In this document: positions 44,248 to 52,119 of the stretch, in pieces
Layout: each line of letters starts with the position of its first letter
Numbering within the stretch: the first letter of the stretch is position 1
NCBI GenBank assembly: GCA_002379985.1
Contig: DFVG01000016.1
Span: 124,660 to 188,659 of the forward strand
DNA from: Flavobacteriaceae bacterium UBA4166
GTDB taxonomy: Bacteria; Bacteroidota; Bacteroidia; Flavobacteriales; Flavobacteriaceae
DNA: 64,000 bases
Reading direction: 5' to 3'
Program-made: the position numbers and the translations under genes
The notes under the pieces: model-generated
The model's database searches: none
Told to the model about the DNA's origin: nothing
The model's input: only the letters and a program-made list of their open reading frames with translations

Positions 44248-45744
44248 CTAAACTGCTTGAAGTTTGTGAACCGATTTCGAAGTGTGTATCGACTTCATCG
44301 GGGTCATCGCAGCGCGAAGCTCTTTTCCAATGGCTTCAATAGGATGTGCGGCAATGGCTTCGTTCACTTCAATCAACACCTTGTTCGCTACCGCTACCGA
44401 CGGATATTCGTTCCCGATATCTTCCGGTTGTACTTGCTGCATAAAATCTACTAATAGCGGTTGTGCCGCATGGTCAAATAAATAACACCCATACTCGGCC
44501 GTGTCGGAAATAATTCGATTCATTTCAAATAATTTTTTTCGCGCAATCGTATTGGCGATCAATGGCAATTCGTGGAGCGATTCGTAGTAGGCGGAAGCTT
44601 CCACAATCCCGGATGCGACCATCGTTTCAAAGGCCAATTCGACACCCGATCTAATAAAAGCAACCATCAAGGTACCTTGATCAAAATATGTTTGTTCCGG
44701 AATTGCGTTCCGGGTAACTTCTGTCTTTTCGAACGCCGTTTCACCCGTTGCGGCACGCCATCGCAATAGATCGGCGTCGTCTTGTTCCCAGTCGGTCATC
44801 ATTCCTTCAGAAAAGGCACCGCTCATAATATCGTCCATATGTTTTTCGAACAAAGGCTTCATGATCTTCTTCAACGCTTCAGACAATTCGAAAGCACGTA
44901 CTTTCGCTGCATTGGACAGGCGATTCATCATGTGTGTAATTCCGCCGTGTTTGAGTGCTTCCGTTTGCGCTTCCCACCCAAATTGAATCAATTTTGCCGC
45001 ATATTCCGCAGCAACACCTTGGGCCACCATGGTATCAAAACACAAAATTGAAGCCGTTTGCAGCACCCCACATAAAATGGTTTGTTCGCCCATCAGGTCG
45101 CTTTTCACCTCGGCCACAAATGAAGATGCCAATACACCTGCCCGATGTCCTCCTGTCGCATACGCGTAGGCTTTGGCTTGTTCCCAGCCTTTGCTTTCAG
45201 GGTCGTTATCAGGATGAACGGCAATTAATGTAGGAACACCAAAACCGCGTTTGTATTCCTCCCGAACTTCGGTACCGGGGCATTTTGGAGCTACCATGAT
45301 CACTGTAATATCGCGCCGAACCTTCATTCCTTCTTCCACAATATTAAAGCCATGCGAATACGATAATGTGGCTCCTTCCTTCATCAGTGGCATGATGGCC
45401 TTCACCACTGAAGTATGTTGTTTGTCTGGGGTGAGATTACAAACGAGATCGGCTTCTGGAATCAATTCGTCATAAGTTCCTATTTGAAATCCATGTTCGG
45501 TCGCGTTCTGATAGGAAGCGCGTTGTTCCTCGATCGCGGCGGGACGTAATGCATACGAAATATCCAATCCGGAGTCCCGCATGTTCAGTCCTTGATTAAG
45601 ACCTTGCGCACCGCACCCCACGATCACGATCTTTTTATCTTCTAAGGCAGCAATTCCTTTGGAAAACTCTGTGGTTTCCATAAATCGACATTGTCCAAGG
45701 GCTTCTATTTTTTCACGTAAGGAAAGGGTATTGAAATAGTTCAT
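44248..45744 (-). CDS. ilvC: Ketol-acid reductoisomerase, class II (long form)
   Basis: NADPH-dependent enzyme that isomerises and reduces acetolactate or acetohydroxybutyrate. At 498 residues it is the long, E. coli-like class II form with a duplicated knotted domain. The nucleotide-binding loop is VIVGCGAQGLNQGLNMRDSG (about 39-58), MVAPKCPGTEVREEYKRGFG (about 150-169) is the family block, and metal ligands lie in SDLMGEQTILCG (about 214-225). It lies 9 bp after ilvN and 5 bp before ilvA. Confidence 0.96.
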   Translation of the reverse strand: MNYFNTLSLREKIEALGQCRFMETTEFSKGIAALEDKKIVIVGCGAQGLNQGLNMRDSGLDISYALRPAAIEEQRASYQNATEHGFQIGTYDELIPEADLVCNLTPDKQHTSVVKAIMPLMKEGATLSYSHGFNIVEEGMKVRRDITVIMVAPKCPGTEVREEYKRGFGVPTLIAVHPDNDPESKGWEQAKAYAYATGGHRAGVLASSFVAEVKSDLMGEQTILCGVLQTASILCFDTMVAQGVAAEYAAKLIQFGWEAQTEALKHGGITHMMNRLSNAAKVRAFELSEALKKIMKPLFEKHMDDIMSGAFSEGMMTDWEQDDADLLRWRAATGETAFEKTEVTRNAIPEQTYFDQGTLMVAFIRSGVELAFETMVASGIVEASAYYESLHELPLIANTIARKKLFEMNRIISDTAEYGCYLFDHAAQPLLVDFMQQVQPEDIGNEYPSVAVANKVLIEVNEAIAAHPIEAIGKELRAAMTPMKSIHTSKSVHKLQAV

Positions 45745-45753
45745 AATCTAGAT

Positions 45754-46284
45754 TTATTCGTTAAATGCGGCTAATAATGAGGTGATCTGGATAGGTTCTT
45801 TGGTCACGGCTATTCGTCCTGAGCGAACAAATTGCATAATTCCGAAGGGTTTTAACTGCTCATACAGCGATGATACTTCTTCCTTCCGGCCTGATTTTTC
45901 AAGCACAAAGAATTGACGGTTCACCGTCACGATGCGTGCGTGACTTTCTTTAATGATGTTTTGTATTTGTCGTTCCTCGAAAAGAAGTTCGCTCGCCACT
46001 TTGAACAAGCCCGATTCTTGGTAAATGGTTTCTTCATCGGTAAAGTATTGTGCGCGTATTACTTCTACTTGGCGTTCAATCTGACCAATAATCTTTCTGA
46101 TCTGTGCTTCGGAAACTTCTACGACGATGGTCCATCGAGAGACTCCTTCAATTTCAGAAATAGAGCTGTTAATGCTGTCTATATTGATATGTCGACGTTG
46201 AAAAATAGCGGAAATCCTGTTGAGGAGTCCGACGTTATTTTCCGTATAGATAGAAACCGTATAGCGCTGCGTGCTTGTTTTCAT
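45754..46284 (-). CDS. ilvN: Acetolactate synthase small (regulatory) subunit
   Basis: A 176-residue regulatory subunit that binds the catalytic IlvB and usually confers valine sensitivity. The N-terminal ACT domain has YTENNVGLLNRISAIFQRRHINIDSI (about 14-39, given as a block that includes the effector loop). The C-terminal half resembles the second ALS small-subunit domain but is divergent. It begins 10 bp after ilvB. Confidence 0.92.
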   Translation of the reverse strand: MKTSTQRYTVSIYTENNVGLLNRISAIFQRRHINIDSINSSISEIEGVSRWTIVVEVSEAQIRKIIGQIERQVEVIRAQYFTDEETIYQESGLFKVASELLFEERQIQNIIKESHARIVTVNRQFFVLEKSGRKEEVSSLYEQLKPFGIMQFVRSGRIAVTKEPIQITSLLAAFNE

Positions 46285-46294
46285 AAGGTCTGCG

Positions 46295-48031
46295 TTAAGT
46301 GAGTCGGATATCAGAAACGGAAGCTCCCGTAGGGATCATGGGGAAGACGTTATATTCTTTTTCTACACAAACTTCCAGAAAATACGGACCATCATGCTGC
46401 ATCATGGTGGTTATCGCGTCTTTTAGTTCTGTTCGTTGCGTCACTCGCTGCGCGGGAATATGATATCCTTTGGCAATGGTGACAAAATCTGGGTTGGTCA
46501 TCTCGGTAGAAGCGTAGCGTTTGTCAAAGAAAAGTTGTTGCCATTGACGTACCATTCCTAAGAATTCGTTGTTCAATACCACGATCTTCACGGCCGTTTG
46601 GGTCTGAAAGACAGTTCCTAATTCCTGAATCGTCATTTGGTAGCCCCCATCTCCAATGATAGCAACTACCTCCCGTTGTGGCTCGGCCATTTTCGCACCG
46701 ATCGCAGCCGGCAACGCAAACCCCATAGTCCCTAATCCACCGGATGTAATATTACTTTTTGAATGATTGAACTTTGCATAGCGACAGGCAATCATTTGAT
46801 GTTGCCCAACGTCTGAAACAATCGCAGCTTCCCCATGACTAGCTTGGTTGATCTGCTGCATCACCTCTCCCATGGTGAGTCCGTTTTTCGCCGGAAAAAG
46901 ATCCTTTTGGATGATGGTTTCATGCTCTATTTGGTATAACTCCTGAAATCTTTGTAACCAATCCTTATGTTCTTTCGATGCTAACATTGGCAACAGCGCT
47001 TCCAAATTCGCTTTAGCATCGCCAAGAACAGGAACATCAGCGTACACGTTCTTATGAATTTCTGCAGGATCGATTTCGAAATGGATCACTTTGGCTTGTT
47101 TCGCATAGGTTTCCAAATTTCCGGTGACCCGATCGTCAAAACGCATTCCAATAGCAATTAACACATCACACTCATTGGTAAGTTTGTTTGGTGCATAATT
47201 ACCATGCATGCCAACCATCCCAACATTCAAGGGATGTTCCGTAGGAATGGCCGAAGCACCTAAGATGGTCCATGCTGCAGGGAGGCCGGCCTTTTCAATG
47301 ACTTGTTGAAAGATGGTTTCAGCTTGCCCTAAGAGGACACCCTGCCCCCAAACTACCAAAGGCTTCTTTGCTGAATTTATGAGTGCTGCGGCTGTTTCAA
47401 TCGCTTTAGGGTCACATTTGGGGTTGGGTTTGTAACTTCGAATATGTGTACAGGTTTTGTATTCAAAATCGAAGGTTTCAAACTGCGCATCCTTGGTAAT
47501 ATCAATAAGTACCGGACCCGGTCTTCCGCTGCGGGCGATATAAAATGCTTTCGCAAACACCTCCGGAATTTCTTGGGCATTCGTTATTTGATGATTCCAC
47601 TTGGTCACCGGCGTGGATATTCCAATAATATCGGTTTCCTGAAACGCATCACTCCCCAAAAGATGTGAGCCTACCTGACCCGTGATACATACCAAAGGGG
47701 TAGAATCAATATAGGCGTCGGCCAAACCTGTGACTAAATTTGTGGCACCCGGACCTGAAGTAGCCATGGCGACCCCCACTTTTCCGGATATCCGCGCATA
47801 GCCTTGCGCTGCGTGCGTGGCGCCTTGCTCGTGCCGCGTAAGCACATGATGCAATTCTTCTTGGTAATCATACAAAGCGTCGTACACTGGCATGATCGCA
47901 CCTCCCGGATAGCCATAGATGGTGGTAATGCCTTCGGCCAACAAACATTTCACGACGGCTTCACTCCCGCTGATCAATGTTTTTTGTTTTGTCTTTTGTA
48001 TGGTTTCTAAGGTTGATGTTTCCATAGGCAT
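46295..48031 (-). CDS. ilvB: Acetolactate synthase large (catalytic) subunit
   Basis: ThDP-dependent enzyme of 578 residues that condenses pyruvate with pyruvate or 2-ketobutyrate. The catalytic Glu is in IYGYPGGAIMPVYDAL and RHEQGATHAAQGYAR (about 60-74), the central domain has VLIDITKDAQ, and the ThDP-Mg motif is GDGGYQMTIQELGTVF...VLNN (about 455-483). The frame opens with TTG at 48034; ATGs at 48031 and 48025 are the likely starts. It follows ilvD by only 6 bp. Confidence 0.97.
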   Translation of the reverse strand: MPMETSTLETIQKTKQKTLISGSEAVVKCLLAEGITTIYGYPGGAIMPVYDALYDYQEELHHVLTRHEQGATHAAQGYARISGKVGVAMATSGPGATNLVTGLADAYIDSTPLVCITGQVGSHLLGSDAFQETDIIGISTPVTKWNHQITNAQEIPEVFAKAFYIARSGRPGPVLIDITKDAQFETFDFEYKTCTHIRSYKPNPKCDPKAIETAAALINSAKKPLVVWGQGVLLGQAETIFQQVIEKAGLPAAWTILGASAIPTEHPLNVGMVGMHGNYAPNKLTNECDVLIAIGMRFDDRVTGNLETYAKQAKVIHFEIDPAEIHKNVYADVPVLGDAKANLEALLPMLASKEHKDWLQRFQELYQIEHETIIQKDLFPAKNGLTMGEVMQQINQASHGEAAIVSDVGQHQMIACRYAKFNHSKSNITSGGLGTMGFALPAAIGAKMAEPQREVVAIIGDGGYQMTIQELGTVFQTQTAVKIVVLNNEFLGMVRQWQQLFFDKRYASTEMTNPDFVTIAKGYHIPAQRVTQRTELKDAITTMMQHDGPYFLEVCVEKEYNVFPMIPTGASVSDIRLT

Positions 48032-48037
48032 CAAATT

Positions 48038-49714
48038 CTAAAATTCATCGGTAACGCAACCGGTATCGGCCGGAGACACTGTTTTTGCGTATTTGTAAAG
48101 CACACCCCGCTCAGATTTCAATGGCGGTTGTTTCCACAATGCTTTTCGTTTTTTAAATTCTTCTTCTGAAAGAGCAACTTCAATGGTATTTTCCGAAGCA
48201 TCTATCGTAATAATATCTCCATTTTCTACAAAGGCGATGGGGCCACCCAGCTGTGCCTCAGGTGTAATATGTCCCACTACAAAGCCGTGCGTACCGCCAG
48301 AAAATCGGCCGTCTGTAATAAGCGCCACCTCATTTCCTAGTCCGCTGCCCATAATTGCCGCCGTAGGTTTCAGCATTTCCGGCATTCCCGGGCCACCTTT
48401 AGGACCTTCATACCGAATGACAACCACTTCTCCCTTTTGAACCACTCCGTCTCGAATTCCATCGTTCGCTTCAAATTCACTATTAAATACACGCGCCGGA
48501 CCTGAAAAATGTACGCCTTCCTTGCCGGTGATCTTTGCAACACTTCCCTTCGGAGCAAGATTTCCGAAGAGCATTTGTAAATGACCCGAGGGTTTGATAG
48601 GAGCTTCAAGCTTTCGAATTACTTCTTGATCTTCGGGCAATCTTGGAGCTTCCAGAAGGTTCTCGGCCAAAGTTCGTCCCGTCACGGTTATACATTCGCC
48701 ATGAAGCAAACCGTTTTCCCACAAATAGCGCATCACCGCCGGGATTCCACCAATATCATGCACATCTTCCATCAAATACTTTCCGCTGGGTTTTAGATCT
48801 GCCAAGAACGGGGTGGTATCACTTATTTGCTGAAAATCTTGTAAGGTGAATTCAATGTTAGCCGCTCGGGCAATGGCTAAAAAGTGAAGTACGGCATTGG
48901 TCGAGCCACCAAGAACCGTCACCAGTCGAATTGCATTTTCTAAGGAGTTACGCGTAATGATATCGCTGGGTTTAATATCTCGTTCTAGCAACACCCGCAT
49001 TGCTTTCCCCGCAGTGATGCTTTCTCGTTTCTTTTCCTTACTTAGAGCAGGATTGGAGGCGTTGAACGGCAACGACATTCCTAAGGCTTCAATCGCGGAG
49101 GCCATGGTATTGGCGGTATACATGCCACCACAGGCACCCGCACCCGGACAGGCCTTCTCCACCACCGCTTGGTATTCGGTATCGGTCATGGTTCCGGCAA
49201 CCTTGCTACCCCAGGCTTCAAAGGCAGAGACGACGTCTAATTTTTTCCCTTGATGCGAACCTGAATCAATCGTTCCGCCATACACTAAAATACTCGGACG
49301 GTTGAGTCGGATCATCGCTAACAAGGCTCCGGGCATGTTCTTATCACATCCCACTACGGTAATTAGCCCATCGTAGCTCATGGCCTGTACCACGGTTTCC
49401 ATGGAATCTGCAATGAGATCACGTGAGGGCAAGGAATATCGCATTCCCGGGGTGCCCATAGAGATGCCATCGCTTACCCCAATGGTATTAAAAATAAGAC
49501 CTACCAACTCTTCTGATAGCGTTCCTTCCTTGGCCAATTCAGCTAGGCCATTCAGGTGCATGTTGCAGGGATTGCCTTCATACCCTGTGCTGGCAATCCC
49601 TACGAAAGGTTTGTAGAAATCTTCGGTAGTAAGCCCAATGGCATGCAACATGGCTTGCGCTGCCGGCTGCGTAGGGTCTTGGGTAACCGTTTTACTATAC
49701 GAATTTAAAGCCAT
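48038..49714 (-). CDS. ilvD: Dihydroxy-acid dehydratase
   Basis: Iron-sulfur enzyme of 558 residues that dehydrates dihydroxy-isovalerate and -methylvalerate. Cluster cysteines are in GNPCNMHLNGLAELA (about 50), VGCDKNMPGALLAM (about 120) and CPGAGACGGMYTANTMA (about 193-198); GGSTNAVLH and ITDGRFSGGTHGFVVGHITPEA are further family blocks. The ATG at 49714 begins the conserved MALNSYSKTVTQ; the longer frame opens with TTG at 49810 and its extension is not conserved-looking. It heads the ilvDBNCA-thrABC run. Confidence 0.96.
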   Translation of the reverse strand: MALNSYSKTVTQDPTQPAAQAMLHAIGLTTEDFYKPFVGIASTGYEGNPCNMHLNGLAELAKEGTLSEELVGLIFNTIGVSDGISMGTPGMRYSLPSRDLIADSMETVVQAMSYDGLITVVGCDKNMPGALLAMIRLNRPSILVYGGTIDSGSHQGKKLDVVSAFEAWGSKVAGTMTDTEYQAVVEKACPGAGACGGMYTANTMASAIEALGMSLPFNASNPALSKEKKRESITAGKAMRVLLERDIKPSDIITRNSLENAIRLVTVLGGSTNAVLHFLAIARAANIEFTLQDFQQISDTTPFLADLKPSGKYLMEDVHDIGGIPAVMRYLWENGLLHGECITVTGRTLAENLLEAPRLPEDQEVIRKLEAPIKPSGHLQMLFGNLAPKGSVAKITGKEGVHFSGPARVFNSEFEANDGIRDGVVQKGEVVVIRYEGPKGGPGMPEMLKPTAAIMGSGLGNEVALITDGRFSGGTHGFVVGHITPEAQLGGPIAFVENGDIITIDASENTIEVALSEEEFKKRKALWKQPPLKSERGVLYKYAKTVSPADTGCVTDEF

Positions 49715-49950
49715 GTGGCCGTTCTTGATGTTAGCATTCAATTTCGAAACTATTGGAAATCGTAGAACTTGAGGTCTTTTTCTAAAAAGTATACAGAAAC
49801 TCAATACCAAGAACTGTTTTTTAACATTCTGTTTTAGAGTATTTTACATATTTTATTTTACGACACCCAGACGTTTCTGATTCTTTGGAAAAGACAACAT
49901 ATTCTTCAGCGTTAATCTTTCAGGATGGAATATTGAAGCTTACCGGAAAT
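49715..49950. other. Non-coding stretch upstream of ilvD
   Basis: A/T-rich region upstream of ilvD on the minus strand; together with the metK leader the gap is 415 bp. A TATACTTTTT stretch near 49783-49792 on the minus strand could belong to an ilvD promoter, but no -33 element is convincing. A ten-codon frame (MLTSRTATWL) overlapping the ilvD start has no excess of branched-chain codons. I see no terminator-antiterminator structure and no T-box. Confidence 0.4.
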
Positions 49951-49954
49951 GCTT

Positions 49955-49983
49955 TTGTAGTTCTTTTTAAATACGTACATTTG
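49955..49983 (+). promoter_or_regulatory. Promoter of metK
   Basis: TTG (49955-49957), 18 bp, then TACATTTG (49976-49983), an exact match to the TAnnTTTG -7 consensus. Transcription would begin just before the riboswitch. Confidence 0.75.
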
Positions 49984-49988
49984 CGCCG

Positions 49989-50067
49989 TTCAAGAGGAAA
50001 GATTTGACTGATTGCAACCTCTTTTGAAAGCCAAATACCTTTCAAAACAAAAATGCTAAAGGCAGTA
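49989..50067 (+). promoter_or_regulatory. SAM-II type riboswitch upstream of metK
   Basis: The leader shows the SAM-II plan rather than the S-box. Stem P1 is AAGAGG (49992-49997) / CCTCTT (50018-50023), enclosing the conserved loop GATTTGACTGATTGCAA. A long linker carries an extra hairpin (TTTTGAAAG 50022-50030 with CTTTCAAAA 50039-50047). It ends with TGCTAAAGG (50054-50062) and CAGT (50063-50066), whose CAGT can pair with ACTG in the first loop to form the H-type pseudoknot. SAM-II motifs are known from Alphaproteobacteria and some Bacteroidetes. metK makes SAM, so end-product repression is expected. The aptamer ends about 60 nt before the metK ATG. Confidence 0.82.
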
Positions 50068-50129
50068 CATCTCCTTCGGCAGTTATTCAGTCTTTTTCCT
50101 TTTATTGATAACTTATTTAACTACCGTTT

Positions 50130-51386
50130 ATGGCGTATTTATTTACTTCGGAAAGTGTTTCTGAAGGACATCCAGATAAAGTGGCAGACCAAATTAGTGA
50201 TGCCTTATTAGATCATTTCTTAGCATTCGACCCTGAATCGAAAGTAGCTTGCGAAACCTTGGTTACCACCGGACAAGTTGTATTGGCGGGAGAGGTGAAA
50301 AGTGATACCTACCTCGACGTACAAAGCATTGCTCGCGACGTTGTTAACAAAATAGGCTATACCAAAGGTGCGTACCAGTTCAGCGGAGATTCTTGTGGTG
50401 TGATTTCATTAATTCACGAACAATCTCAGGACATCAACCAAGGGGTAGATCGTGATTCTAAAGAAGAACAAGGCGCCGGAGATCAAGGAATGATGTTTGG
50501 ATATGCCACTAATGAAACGGATAAATTCATGCCCTTGGCATTGGAGATCTCGCACACGATCTTGATCGAGCTAGCGAAATTACGTCGGGAAGGAAAAGAG
50601 ATCCCGTATTTACGCCCCGATTCAAAAAGTCAGGTAACTATTGAGTACGATGACAACGATGTGCCGCAACGTATCGAAACGATCGTACTATCGACTCAAC
50701 ACGATGATTTTGATAAGGATGAGGCAATGCTTCGAAAGATCAAAGAAGATATTATTTCCATCTTGATTCCTCGTGTGAAGGCACAACTTCCGGAATATGT
50801 ACAAGACTTGTTTACCGAGGACATCACTTATCATATCAACCCCACCGGAAAGTTTGTTATTGGAGGACCTCATGGGGACACCGGACTCACAGGTCGCAAG
50901 ATCATCGTGGATACCTATGGTGGAAAAGGTGCCCATGGCGGAGGTGCGTTCAGTGGAAAAGACCCTAGTAAAGTAGACCGCAGTGCTGCCTACGCGGCAC
51001 GTCATATTGCAAAAAATTTAGTGGCAGCCGGAGTGGCAGATGAGGTTTTGGTACAAGTAAGCTATGCCATTGGTGTGGTAGAACCAACTTCTATTTTGGT
51101 GAATACCTACGGAAAATCTCCCTTAGGACTTACGGACGGAGAAATTTCGAAAAAAGTGGCGGAAATCTTTGACATGCGACCTGCAGCCATTGAGAAACGC
51201 CTGAAGTTACGCAACCCAATCTATGTAGAAACAGCCGCCTATGGACACATGGGACGCATCCCTGAAACCGTGACCAAGGTTTTTGAAAGTCCGTATAGCG
51301 GTCGCAAAGAGGTTGAAGTAGAATTGTTCACTTGGGAAAAATTAGACTATGTTGCCAAAGTGAAGGAAGCCTTTAACTTGAAATAA
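50130..51386 (+). CDS. metK: S-adenosylmethionine synthetase
   Basis: MetK makes SAM from methionine and ATP. The 418-residue protein has FTSESVSEGHPDKVADQISD (about 5-24), GAGDQGMMFGYA (about 118-129), GGPHGDTGLTGRKIIVDTYG (about 247-266) and GGGAFSGKDPSKVDRSAAYA (about 271-290). It contains a longer mid-region than E. coli MetK (384 residues), with an inserted YDDNDVPQRIETIV segment typical of Bacteroidetes. Expression is probably repressed by SAM through the riboswitch. Its stop is 3 bp from the convergent response-regulator stop. Confidence 0.97.
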   Translation: MAYLFTSESVSEGHPDKVADQISDALLDHFLAFDPESKVACETLVTTGQVVLAGEVKSDTYLDVQSIARDVVNKIGYTKGAYQFSGDSCGVISLIHEQSQDINQGVDRDSKEEQGAGDQGMMFGYATNETDKFMPLALEISHTILIELAKLRREGKEIPYLRPDSKSQVTIEYDDNDVPQRIETIVLSTQHDDFDKDEAMLRKIKEDIISILIPRVKAQLPEYVQDLFTEDITYHINPTGKFVIGGPHGDTGLTGRKIIVDTYGGKGAHGGGAFSGKDPSKVDRSAAYAARHIAKNLVAAGVADEVLVQVSYAIGVVEPTSILVNTYGKSPLGLTDGEISKKVAEIFDMRPAAIEKRLKLRNPIYVETAAYGHMGRIPETVTKVFESPYSGRKEVEVELFTWEKLDYVAKVKEAFNLK

Positions 51387-51389
51387 TCC

Positions 51390-52040
51390 TTAAATAATAT
51401 TGTGATTCTTGGCTTTCTGTACCGCTTCAATTTTGCTGTGTACTTGAAGTTTCTTGTAGATATTCTCAATATGCTTTCGAACCGTACTTGGCGATAAAAT
51501 GAGATTCTCTGCGATTACGGTATAACTCAATCCTTTGCTGAGTTGCTCTAACACCTCAACTTCACGCTTGGAAAGAGAGATTTCCTCTTTGTCGGCTTGA
51601 TTTTTAATGCTATCCGGATTTCGTAGAAGTTTCAGTGTTTTGAGGGCAATAGAAGGATTCATTGCGGCCCCGCCATTCATCGTTTCTTGGAGTCCGTTAT
51701 ACAGGTCTTCCGGGTTGATCTCTTTCAGCAAATAGCCATCGGCTCCGGCTTTTATGGCATTGAAGATATTCTCATCATTGTCGAATGCCGTCAACATCAC
51801 AATCTTGATATGTGGATATTTCTGCTTGACCATTTGAGTTGTTTCAATACCATCTAGTACGGGCATTTCAATATCCATTAGGATCACATCCAAATTGTGA
51901 TTGTTCTCGAGTTGTGTGAGAAGTTCGCTTCCGTTCAGGGAGGTGTGCTTGATAGCAACGTCCTCGAAAAAGGAAAGTTTCTCTTTGATGGCATGAATTA
52001 GAAACGTGTTATCGTCAACAATAGCTACCTTAAGATTCAT
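51390..52040 (-). CDS. NarL-family response regulator
   Basis: A 216-residue regulator: receiver domain (about 1-120) with the phosphoacceptor Asp56 in VILMDIEMP, acidic pocket VDD (residues 8-10), the conserved Thr in MLTAFD and Lys in YLLKEI; then a LuxR-type helix-turn-helix (about 150-212; LSKREVEVLEQLSKGLS, then SPSTVRKHIENIYKKLQV). It follows the kinase at 52119-53996, and its promoter region has copy (a) of the five-copy palindrome, so I infer that it binds those sites and regulates itself. Phosphorylated NarL-type dimers commonly bind such inverted repeats. Confidence 0.95.
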   Translation of the reverse strand: MNLKVAIVDDNTFLIHAIKEKLSFFEDVAIKHTSLNGSELLTQLENNHNLDVILMDIEMPVLDGIETTQMVKQKYPHIKIVMLTAFDNDENIFNAIKAGADGYLLKEINPEDLYNGLQETMNGGAAMNPSIALKTLKLLRNPDSIKNQADKEEISLSKREVEVLEQLSKGLSYTVIAENLILSPSTVRKHIENIYKKLQVHSKIEAVQKAKNHNII

Positions 52041-52060
52041 GATGTTTTGGTTAGTTGTTT

Positions 52061-52119
52061 TAAAGATAGTGAAAAGTACACATTATGAGGTATTGAAATA
52101 ATACGACAGTTGCCCTATC
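52061..52119 (-). promoter_or_regulatory. Palindromic operator (copy a) and -7 boxes of the response-regulator gene
   Basis: Minus strand GATAGGGCAACTGTCGTATT (52100-52119) fits the shared core TAnnnCAnnTGnnnTA. Exactly 21 bp downstream lies TACTTTTC (52071-52078), a seven-of-eight match to TAnnTTTG; another candidate, TATCTTTA (52061-52068), is 10 bp further on. The site ends 59 bp before the ATG and overlaps the last base of the upstream kinase gene. Confidence 0.7.

Noticed and set aside
49714..49810. Possible branched-chain leader peptide upstream of ilvD
   Set aside because: No run of Leu, Ile or Val codons and no terminator hairpin; the extension starts at TTG and looks unconserved.
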